Source of the DNA: Bacteroidota bacterium
GTDB lineage: Bacteria > Bacteroidota > Bacteroidia > Chitinophagales > Chitinophagaceae
Assembly: GCA_023409975.1 (NCBI GenBank)
Contig: JAEYQO010000107.1
Span: 1-5,446, forward strand
Reading direction: 5' to 3'
Length of the DNA stretch: 5,446 bases
The notes beneath the pieces were generated by a model. It saw only the letters and a program-made list of their open reading frames with translations. It was not told the origin of the DNA and did not search any database. The number at the start of each line of letters is the position of its first letter. The stretch's first letter is position 1. Below, piece by piece: positions 1 to 5,348 of the stretch. A program made the position numbers and the translations under genes.

Positions 1-120
1 TGCAACTATTCACCCAAAGTACAAGAGGGGCTTAGTTACGAACTTCAGAAAACCAGCCCTTGCTGGTAAAGGCTTTCAGCAGATGAACGGACGATTATAA
101 AAGTTTACCGGACAACAGTG
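1..120. other. Window-edge region with no identifiable gene
   Basis: No gene is recognisable here. Two plus-strand frames enter from the left edge and stop: one ends with TAA at 67-69 (22 residues, ending SPCW) and one with TAA at 98-100 (32 residues, K/R-rich, ending QQMNGRL). Either could be the C-terminus of an upstream gene, but neither resembles a family I know. A 6-bp hairpin (ACCAGC at 52-57 with GCTGGT at 62-67) is followed by TTTT when read on the minus strand, so it could be a weak minus-strand terminator. The stretch ends in CCGGACAACAGTG just before the first heptamer array. An insertion-sequence end is one possible reading, which cannot be confirmed from one side. Confidence 0.3.
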
Positions 121-223
121 GTTAGCCGTTGGCCATTGGCGGGTTCTGCTCTGCCATCTGCCATCTCACATCTGTCATCTGCTGTCGGTTTATACACTGA
201 CTACTGATTACTGACTACTGATC
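121..223. repeat. Chain of degenerate 7-bp repeats, three sequence families in succession
   Basis: Three families of heptamers follow one another. The first is GTTAGCC, GTTGGCC, ATTGGCG (121-141). The second is TGCCATC, TGCCATC, TCACATC, TGTCATC, TGCTGTC (152-186). The third is ACTGACT, ACTGATT, ACTGACT, ACTGATC (196-223). Short linkers of about 10 bp separate them. Units differ by one to three bases within a family. Seven is not a multiple of three, so this is not a coding repeat. There are no unique spacers, which excludes CRISPR. It lies 42 bp upstream of the NHL gene start. Heptanucleotide repeats are known between genes of filamentous cyanobacteria; whether this is a related phenomenon is open. 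The function is unknown. Confidence 0.75.
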
Positions 224-241
224 AACCTTACCAGAAAGTAT

Positions 242-261
242 TAAATTTAGTATCACATTTG
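242..261 (+). promoter_or_regulatory. Possible promoter of the NHL operon (weak)
   Basis: An AT-rich patch lies between the heptamer array and the NHL start codon. TAAATTTA (242-249) and CACATTTG (254-261) each match the Bacteroidota -7 consensus TAnnTTTG at all but one defined position. The first would start transcription only about 10 bases before the ATG at 266; the second is too close to the ATG unless the mRNA is leaderless. I see no TTTG or TTG at the expected distance upstream, so this is only a candidate. Confidence 0.2.
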
Positions 262-265
262 CCTT

Positions 266-1579
266 ATGAAAACGCTTCTCTCTTCACTCATCATAGTACT
301 CCTGACTCTCACTTCCGGTGCCCAGGGCATCATTACCACAATTGCAGGTGGGGGCTGGGGGGTAGACGGCGGTCTTGCAATTAATGCAGCGCTCGATAAG
401 GTTAATGATGTTCTCGTGGACTCTGGCGGCAATGTGTATATAGCAGAGGAGATGGCTATTCGTAGAATTGATGCACAAACCCAGATAATCAGTTTGTATG
501 CCGGCTCTTACCAATGGGGCCTGGGCTGTGATGGCTGTCCCGCAACCACCGGCAAACTTTCTCATGCAAACGCTATCGCTTTTGATAAACAATGGAACCT
601 TTATATAGCTGATTGGGGTAGTGGCAGAATCAGAAAAGTCGATGCTGTAACCGGAATAATGACCACCTACGCGGGAACTGGTACTTTGGGTTACAGTGGT
701 GATGGAGGCCCGGCCACAAGTGCGCAGTTGAGAAAGCCATTGGATATTGCGTTTGATGCAGACGATAATTTATATATAGCGGACAGATACTACCACATAC
801 GTAGAGTCGACAGGCAAACTGGAATTATCACTACGATCGCAGGAAATGGTGTACTAGGATCCTGGAACAATGGAGATGATGTTAGTAATGTTCAAATCGG
901 TGGAATTGGTGGAATCTGTTTCGACAAGCAAGGTAACCTCTATGTGGCGGATGGTGACAATCGCAGGATTGGTAAAATTGATCAGCAGGGTACCGTCACA
1001 GTCTACTGTGGCATTGGGGTTTTTGGACAACCTTCCGGTGATGGAGCCCTCGCGGTCGATGCCGTGACATCTGCTTCATCAAAAATTTCGATAGACAATG
1101 ATGGCCACCTGTTCCTCTGTGATGGTTATGTAAGAATGATAAATAGTTCAAATGGTATAATAGAAAGAGTCGCGGGCGTCTGGGGGGTTGGTTACGGTGG
1201 AGATGGTGGACCAGCTTTGCATGCCCAATTTAATGGTCCCATTAGCACATGCCTTGACAAGGAAAATAACCTGTATATAGCTGATCAAAATAACTACCGG
1301 GTTAGAAAGGTATCAGGGTTTACCGCGGCGGTTTCTGTTCCCAAAATACAAGAGTTTATAGTATATCCGAATCCATCACAAGGTCCTGTTCATATTTCGA
1401 GTCAGAAGCTTATTCGAAGAATTGAAGTCTGTAATCTCATGGGTCAGACTATTCTAAATATTCTTGTCAATGATTTTAAGAGTAAAGTTGATCTTAGAAA
1501 TGAACCTGACGGGGTCTATTTGATTAATATATATGGAGCGGAAGGGAAAGGAACAAAGAGAGTAGTTATTCATCATTAA
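266..1579 (+). CDS. Secreted six-bladed NHL-repeat propeller protein with T9SS sorting tail
   Basis: A 437-residue exported protein. Residues 1-19 are a signal peptide (MKTLL, hydrophobic core, probable cleavage after SGA). Residues 21-350 contain six NHL-type repeats, each with a (Y/F)(I/V)AD-like strand (about 58, 113, 170, 226, 283 and 337), mostly followed by R(I/V)RKVD-like residues, so one six-bladed beta-propeller is expected. The repeat is about 56 residues, longer than a minimal NHL blade, because of a GYSGDGGPA-like loop. In blade 2 this loop reads CDGC (88-91). Blade 5 is degenerate (FLCDG, then YVRMINS). Residues 363-437 form a type A T9SS sorting domain with VYPNP (366-370) and a basic end, KRVVIHH. 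By family knowledge, NHL propellers bind proteins, carbohydrates or nucleic acids; the ligand here is unknown. The ATG gives the complete signal peptide. The tail is markedly AT-rich compared with the propeller. It probably heads an operon with the mini-cargo gene 17 bp downstream. Confidence 0.9.
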   Translation: MKTLLSSLIIVLLTLTSGAQGIITTIAGGGWGVDGGLAINAALDKVNDVLVDSGGNVYIAEEMAIRRIDAQTQIISLYAGSYQWGLGCDGCPATTGKLSHANAIAFDKQWNLYIADWGSGRIRKVDAVTGIMTTYAGTGTLGYSGDGGPATSAQLRKPLDIAFDADDNLYIADRYYHIRRVDRQTGIITTIAGNGVLGSWNNGDDVSNVQIGGIGGICFDKQGNLYVADGDNRRIGKIDQQGTVTVYCGIGVFGQPSGDGALAVDAVTSASSKISIDNDGHLFLCDGYVRMINSSNGIIERVAGVWGVGYGGDGGPALHAQFNGPISTCLDKENNLYIADQNNYRVRKVSGFTAAVSVPKIQEFIVYPNPSQGPVHISSQKLIRRIEVCNLMGQTILNILVNDFKSKVDLRNEPDGVYLINIYGAEGKGTKRVVIHH

Positions 1580-1596
1580 AAATAATCTTAATTCTG

Positions 1597-2022
1597 ATGA
1601 GGTCGATAATTCTGATATGTTTTCTTTTTTCAATGTCATTGGAAGCGCAATCTACTAATACACAACCAACTACAGCAGCAGCTCCCTGCTATTGGGTATA
1701 TGAAAGCCTGAGGAAAACGCAGGAACCCTATTCTGAAAAGGGGCAGGCACAAGTCAGGGTTACCACTGAAGGAAATATTACTGTGTATCCTAACCCTGCC
1801 CGCGATCAGGTGACCTTCCGGTATGGACAGATGGCTGAAGCAAAAGACCCGAAACTGACGATCACCAGTTCAACCGGTGTGCGACTGCTCCAGGCTAACC
1901 TGCCGAAGGATCAGCAGGAACTTACCTGGAATACACACAGCATCCAACCCGGCTACTACATCTGGCAAATACTCGACGGTAAACGAAAAATAGCCACGGG
2001 CAGAGTGGTGATCGTGAAGTAG
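1597..2022 (+). CDS. Very small secreted protein consisting mainly of a T9SS sorting tail
   Basis: A 141-residue protein. Residues 1-17 look like a signal peptide (MRSIILICFLF core, cleavage near LEA before QST). Residues 18-60 are a short Thr/Gln/Ala-rich stub with PCYWVYESL (30-38) that matches no domain I know. Residues 62-141 match the T9SS type A sorting domain: VYPNPARDQVTFRY from 63, a GVRLLQ strand (94-99), QPGYYIWQI (117-125) and a final GRVVIVK. After export and tail removal only about 45 residues would remain, so it could be a small secreted peptide, an adaptor, or a remnant of a larger cargo protein that lost its functional domain. It starts 17 bp after the NHL stop with no Shine-Dalgarno sequence, which suggests the same mRNA. 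Its 5' end is AT-rich and its tail is not. The reading frame is intact. C8 is too near the start to be a lipoprotein cysteine. Confidence 0.8.
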   Translation: MRSIILICFLFSMSLEAQSTNTQPTTAAAPCYWVYESLRKTQEPYSEKGQAQVRVTTEGNITVYPNPARDQVTFRYGQMAEAKDPKLTITSSTGVRLLQANLPKDQQELTWNTHSIQPGYYIWQILDGKRKIATGRVVIVK

Positions 2023-2047
2023 GCTGGTGACCTACCAGGAAATGGAA

Positions 2048-2084
2048 AACCAAAGGCTGCCTCGTTCTGAGGCAGCCTTTGGTT
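2048..2084. terminator. Perfect 16-bp inverted repeat, likely bidirectional terminator
   Basis: The left arm AACCAAAGGCTGCCTC (2048-2063) pairs exactly with GAGGCAGCCTTTGGTT (2069-2084) around the 5-base loop GTTCT. It lies 25 bp after the mini-cargo stop, the usual place for a terminator of the plus-strand operon. On the plus strand only GGTTG follows. On the minus strand the stem is followed by TTTTCC, so it may also end transcripts from porQ, although porQ stops about 300 bp away. The role is inferred from position and structure. Confidence 0.8.
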
Positions 2085-2329
2085 GTATCAGGCTCCCAAT
2101 CCCGGTCAGATGGACAGGCTCAGCTCGGGATAAACCTCAGGCTCAGGCTGACAATCCCTTCTGCCGTGTATGCTGAATTGGTAATGAAGGATACGTAACA
2201 CCCGGTCTGTAGGGAACCAAGGGGCATTCTTCCTGGTGAAATGGATTCTGAAGCCGGGAAATGTCAGCGGGAAGATGATTCCTTTCGTGTATAACGGTTA
2301 TTTCCAAATCATGGTTTGCCGGGTGATAC
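2085..2329. other. Gene-poor stretch between terminator and second heptamer array
   Basis: I cannot assign a gene here. The longest frames are a 62-codon minus-strand frame (2143-2331, GTG start inside the heptamer array) and a 48-codon plus-strand frame without a proper start (2188-2331, ending CRVIH). Neither shows a known motif, and they overlap on opposite strands. The left part carries short imperfect repeats of CTCAGGCT-like sequence (about 2117-2150) and a distant 6-bp pair, ATCCCG with CGGGAT. No tRNA-like or riboswitch-like fold is apparent. It could be a decayed gene, the long 3' region of porQ, or an unrecognised small RNA. Confidence 0.4.
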
Positions 2330-2384
2330 ACTGACTACTACTGATCACCAACCACCAACCACTAACCACTAACTACTACTGACT
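2330..2384. repeat. Second heptamer array, running into the porQ stop codon
   Basis: Units read on the plus strand are ACTGACT, ACTGATC, ACCAACC, ACCAACC, ACTAACC, ACTAACT and ACTGACT, with two ACT triplets inserted (2337-2339 and 2375-2377). The consensus is ACYRAYY. The array shares ATACACTGACTACT (2326-2339, compare 192-205) and ACTACTGATCA (2337-2347, compare 214-224) with the first array, in the same orientation. Its last unit overlaps the TAG stop of porQ (2383-2385 read on the minus strand), so the repeat reaches the very end of a coding region. There are no spacers and it is not a coding repeat. The function is unknown. Confidence 0.75.
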
Positions 2385-3480
2385 ACTCAAAACTCCTGTT
2401 CCACCCAATCCGCTCCCCAGCCTCACCCAAACTAAACAGCTTGTTCATCGCGAAGTTGATGCCGATCTCATTATAGGCACCAGCCACATGGTAGGAAGAT
2501 CGCGCATAGTGTACCTGGAATTTATTCAGATAAAGACTCGCACCAAATGAGAAACCAGCCGTCGCAGGCCGTTCCTTCAGCACCATCTCACTCCGGCGTA
2601 GATGGTTATAGCCTGCCATAATGCCCAGGCGCTTACCAATCATAAACTCTGCACTGAAGATAAAATGACGGAATAGCTTATCCGCAAAATACCGCTTGTC
2701 CGGATCGTTCTGCTCAGTACTTCCAAACAGATTCCCCTCTGCATCCGCAGGGTTGTTATAACGGATATCCCACTCATAAAGATGATGAACGGTCGCCATC
2801 AGGCGCAAAGGAAGGTGCCGGAACCGTTTGGATATGCCCAGTTGCAGATCAAAAGGCAGAGGCTCTGCCGTGTTCCCGGGATTGTATTTCTTCAACATGA
2901 ATCCCATGTTCTTCGCGACCGCTCCGATGGTGATCAGATTTGCGGTATCCTCATAGGCAATTCCCACATCTAGGAGCAAACCGGTAGCCCTGTATTCAAA
3001 CAAAGATGATTGTGCAAATTTCAGATTAGCACCATACCGCCAGCGCTCTTTATACTTCCGGGAAGCCCCCAAAGTAAGCGCATAGTCAGTCGCTTTGAAG
3101 GTGCCATACTGGTTCCCCAATACATCAGTGCGTTCAAAACTCCCGTAATTCAGATACTGAACCCCGAAGGCAAAGGAGGTAGCCAGTTTCGGAACGTGAT
3201 AGCCATAATTCAGGTTCATGATATTGATCCCCGCATAATAGCTGTTATAGTTCAGTCCAAGCTGATTATGCAGCAAAGGCCGCATCAGCGCCGGATTCTG
3301 AAAAGCAAAGGAAATGTCCTGTTGTGGATTGGCCACATTGATCCCCCCGAGGGCAGAAACATGAGGGGCATTGGGCAGGCGCAGAAACTCCATGGCAAAA
3401 CGGCCACCGACCACCTGCGCCTGCGCTGTTACAGCCAGCAGACCCGCCAGCAATATGCCTGCGTATTTCTTTCTTTGCAT
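2383..3480 (-). CDS. porQ: Type IX secretion system attachment-complex protein PorQ
   Basis: A 365-residue outer-membrane beta-barrel protein of the T9SS. In Porphyromonas gingivalis PorQ works with PorU, PorV and PorZ in the complex that removes the sorting tail and attaches cargo to surface lipopolysaccharide, and it anchors PorZ. Residues 1-21 are a signal peptide (MQRKK, hydrophobic core, AQA before Q22). The mature protein begins with the family's GGRFAMEFLRLPNA segment (25-38), then SALGG (42-46) and AFQNPALM (59-66). Later landmarks are HHLYEWDI (232-239), DKLFRHFIFSAEF (267-279), GYNHLRRSEM (290-299) and YHVAG (330-334). Alternating aromatic strands run throughout. I chose the ATG at 3480 because it gives a compact signal peptide; an in-frame GTG at 3498 would add six residues (MKRLLA). 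About 15 polar residues follow the last strand. It lies 71 bp after fabI on the same strand without a visible terminator between them, so co-transcription is plausible. Confidence 0.9.
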   Translation of the reverse strand: MQRKKYAGILLAGLLAVTAQAQVVGGRFAMEFLRLPNAPHVSALGGINVANPQQDISFAFQNPALMRPLLHNQLGLNYNSYYAGINIMNLNYGYHVPKLATSFAFGVQYLNYGSFERTDVLGNQYGTFKATDYALTLGASRKYKERWRYGANLKFAQSSLFEYRATGLLLDVGIAYEDTANLITIGAVAKNMGFMLKKYNPGNTAEPLPFDLQLGISKRFRHLPLRLMATVHHLYEWDIRYNNPADAEGNLFGSTEQNDPDKRYFADKLFRHFIFSAEFMIGKRLGIMAGYNHLRRSEMVLKERPATAGFSFGASLYLNKFQVHYARSSYHVAGAYNEIGINFAMNKLFSLGEAGERIGWNRSFE

Positions 3481-3551
3481 AGCTAACAAACGTTTCACCT
3501 GCTCGTTTTATTGCCGGGGTTTAATGATGTTTTAAGTTGCTGCTCTGATGC

Positions 3552-4376
3552 CTAAGGATTCATCTTCTGTAAATCTTCGATCAGTCCCTGACTGACGCCG
3601 GTATTCGAGAATCCGCCATCGTGGAAGAGGTTCTGCATGGTCACCATACGGGTGAAATCACTGAATAACAAGGCGCAGAAGCGGGCACAATCCTCTGCAG
3701 GCGCGTTCCCCAGGGGTGACATCTTATCAGCGTAGTGGAAGAAGGCATCAAATCCTGATACACCAGATCCGGCCGTGGTCACTGTCGGTGACTGTGATAC
3801 GGTATTCACACGTACTTTTTTCTTAAAGCCATAGTGGTATCCAAAGCTCCGGGCAATGCTCTCCAGTAATGCTTTGGCCTCCGCCATATCATTGTACCCG
3901 GGGAAGGTTCTCTGTGCAGCGATATAGGACAGGGCCACCACAGATCCCCATTCATTCATCGCATCCATTTTCATTGCTGTCTGGAGCACCTTGTGAAGCG
4001 AAAGGGCGGAAATATCCAGTGTCTTCAGAAAATTATCATAGTTCGTTTCGGTGTAGCCGATATTCTTACGCACGTTGGGCGACATACCGATGGAATGGAG
4101 TACGAAGTCGATCTTACCTCCCAGGGCATCCATGCTTTTTTCGAACAGTGCTTCGAGGTCAGTAACAGAGGTCGCATCGGCACCGATTACCGGAGCATTA
4201 TTACATTCCTTAGCCAGTTCGTTGATCTTTCCCATGCGCAGCGCAATAGGGGCATTACTCAGTACGATCTGAGCACCCTCCGCCACCGCGACCTGTGCTG
4301 TCTTCCAGGCGATAGATCTCTCGTCGAGTGCACCGAAAATAATTCCTTTCTTACCAGCAAGCAGTTGATGAGCCAT
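3552..4376 (-). CDS. fabI: Enoyl-[acyl-carrier-protein] reductase (NADH) FabI
   Basis: A 274-residue cytoplasmic enzyme of the short-chain dehydrogenase fold. It catalyses the last step of each cycle of type II fatty-acid synthesis, reducing trans-2-enoyl-ACP to acyl-ACP. The catalytic pair is Tyr161 and Lys168 in YNDMAEAK, the Y-x6-K spacing of FabI (FabV has Y-x8-K). The second conserved tyrosine is Tyr151 in LSYIAAQR. The nucleotide-binding segment is GALDERSIAW (15-24), with Asp67 in GADAT probably contacting adenine, HSIG (94-97) lining the cofactor pocket, and RVN (189-191) before SQSPTVT. Met164 falls where E. coli FabI has Met159, in the triclosan-binding region. The length is normal for the family, and all recognisable catalytic residues are present. 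It starts with ATG 47 bp downstream of the TerC-family gene. No Shine-Dalgarno sequence is seen. A weak -7-like element lies in that gap. Confidence 0.97.
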   Translation of the reverse strand: MAHQLLAGKKGIIFGALDERSIAWKTAQVAVAEGAQIVLSNAPIALRMGKINELAKECNNAPVIGADATSVTDLEALFEKSMDALGGKIDFVLHSIGMSPNVRKNIGYTETNYDNFLKTLDISALSLHKVLQTAMKMDAMNEWGSVVALSYIAAQRTFPGYNDMAEAKALLESIARSFGYHYGFKKKVRVNTVSQSPTVTTAGSGVSGFDAFFHYADKMSPLGNAPAEDCARFCALLFSDFTRMVTMQNLFHDGGFSNTGVSQGLIEDLQKMNP

Positions 4377-4399
4377 TATATTGAGTTGTTTAACGGCGG

Positions 4400-4407
4400 T
4401 AAAAGTA
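4400..4407 (-). promoter_or_regulatory. Possible -7 promoter element of fabI (weak)
   Basis: Read on the minus strand the bases are TACTTTTA, matching the Bacteroidota -7 consensus TAnnTTTG except for the last base. Transcription would begin about 18 bases before the fabI ATG. I find no TTG or TTTG about 19-20 bases upstream, where the tail of the preceding gene lies. fabI may therefore simply be read through from the TerC-family gene. Confidence 0.2.
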
Positions 4408-4423
4408 GAAAAAACTTGCGTCC

Positions 4424-5296
4424 CTACTTAACTTCCTCACTTTCCTCCGGCAGATCGTGCCGCTTCGGAAAATTGAACAGCAAAGAAGAAAGAACAGGCA
4501 ATATAAAAATGGATATACTTAAAATGGAAGTGATCAGATCACCCCACACTGTCGGGTGCTCCCCGGAAGGTATCTGCTGTCCCCGCGCCTCATAACAGTT
4601 GTTAGGCCCCTCCATGAACAGCGAGAACGCAGAACAGGGATTGAAATGGGTGTACAGCGATAGCGTCAGCTTCAGACCCAGGATCGCGATGACGAGATAG
4701 GCGCAGGTGCTCAGAAACGGATATTTCTCCATCAGCCGCACAAATCCCTGTGCTACGAATCGCATAGCGAGGATTCCGATGAATACACCCACCCAGATGA
4801 GTATGAGATTATTGGTATAGGCATTGGCTGCAATGACATTGTCAATGGAAAACGCAAGGTCCATCAGTTCAACAAGGATCACGGTCGCCCAGAACGGACC
4901 GAAAGCTCCAAGGGTCTTGCGATACAGCCAGCTCTTTTTCTTGTCCTGCAGCTCTTCATCAATCGTATGGACGGGCTCAGCCGGCTTGCGGGTAAAGAAA
5001 TATTTAAGCGCGAGGATCAGCAGGTAAATACCACCCAGGGGTTTAAACCACCAGATCTGGATCAAAACAGCAGCAAAAAGAAGACAGATACCACGGAATA
5101 CATAGGCGCCTATAATCCCGTATTTCAATGCCTTCCGGCGCTGGTCCTTGGGCAGGTCCAGTACCATCGTCGCCAGTACAGCAGCATTGTCTACAGATAA
5201 TAATGATTCAATCAGGATCAGATTCAATACCACCGTCAGCGATACCATCGGCTGGGCAGTAATCTGGTCGATCAGCGCTCCAAAATTCTCGAACAT
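4424..5296 (-). CDS. TerC-family integral membrane protein, probable metal-ion transporter
   Basis: A 290-residue inner-membrane protein with about seven hydrophobic segments (roughly 18-45, 60-79, 87-101, 135-157, 164-181, 195-214, 253-275). Two family signatures are clear: LIESLLSVDN (28-37) and VELMDLAFSIDN (142-153). Their acidic residues in the membrane (Glu30, Asp36, Glu143, Asp146, Asp152) are the kind expected to bind a cation. Characterised relatives include E. coli Alx (manganese export) and Bacillus YkoY and YceF (metal supply to secreted enzymes); the ion used here is not known. The loop between the last two segments is long (about 215-252) and holds Cys221 and Cys234. The ATG at 5296 was chosen because an exact -7 box lies just upstream. 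An in-frame TTG at 5347 would add 17 residues and begins one base after the upstream gene's stop. The C-terminus (KRHDLPEESEE) is hydrophilic. Confidence 0.85.
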   Translation of the reverse strand: MFENFGALIDQITAQPMVSLTVVLNLILIESLLSVDNAAVLATMVLDLPKDQRRKALKYGIIGAYVFRGICLLFAAVLIQIWWFKPLGGIYLLILALKYFFTRKPAEPVHTIDEELQDKKKSWLYRKTLGAFGPFWATVILVELMDLAFSIDNVIAANAYTNNLILIWVGVFIGILAMRFVAQGFVRLMEKYPFLSTCAYLVIAILGLKLTLSLYTHFNPCSAFSLFMEGPNNCYEARGQQIPSGEHPTVWGDLITSILSISIFILPVLSSLLFNFPKRHDLPEESEEVK

Positions 5297-5322
5297 GATG
5301 AGGATTTCCGTTACGGAAGCGA

Positions 5323-5330
5323 CAAAGCTA
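5323..5330 (-). promoter_or_regulatory. Candidate promoter -7 element of the TerC-family gene
   Basis: Read on the minus strand the bases are TAGCTTTG, an exact match to the Bacteroidota -7 consensus TAnnTTTG. Transcription would start about 20 bases before the ATG at 5296, giving a short leader typical of this phylum. The nearest TTG upstream (5347-5345) is only 14 bases away, shorter than the usual spacing, so the -33 half is weak. If real, it would make the TerC-family, fabI and porQ genes a transcription unit separate from the upstream cargo gene. Confidence 0.4.
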
Positions 5331-5348
5331 AGTGAAAAATAGCTCAAC

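Noticed and set aside
121..223. CRISPR array
   Set aside because: Units are 7 bp, degenerate and without unique spacers, and there are no cas genes in the window.
284..592. A 102-codon minus-strand open frame
   Set aside because: It is antisense to the signal peptide and first blades of the NHL gene and has no recognisable motif or upstream signal.
1597..1620. Lipoprotein signal in the mini-cargo protein (Cys8)
   Set aside because: The cysteine lies too near the start and lacks a proper hydrophobic core before it; a normal signal peptide ending at LEA fits better.
2020..2038. Small hairpin just after the mini-cargo stop (CTGGT with ACCAG)
   Set aside because: A 5-bp stem is expected by chance, and the perfect 16-bp repeat right after it is a far better terminator.
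2143..2331. A 62-codon minus-strand open frame as a real gene
   Set aside because: It starts with GTG inside a repeat array, is rich in Pro and His without any motif, and competes with frames on the other strand. Described only as part of the unassigned stretch.
3010..3486. A 158-codon plus-strand open frame
   Set aside because: It is entirely antisense to porQ, which has many conserved family motifs; the frame is a by-product of porQ codon use.
3481..3498. GTG start for porQ at 3498
   Set aside because: Possible, but the ATG at 3480 gives a standard compact signal peptide and neither start has a clear ribosome binding site.
3993..4595. A 200-codon plus-strand open frame
   Set aside because: It runs antisense across the start of fabI and the end of the TerC-family gene, both strongly supported, and its translation has no family features.
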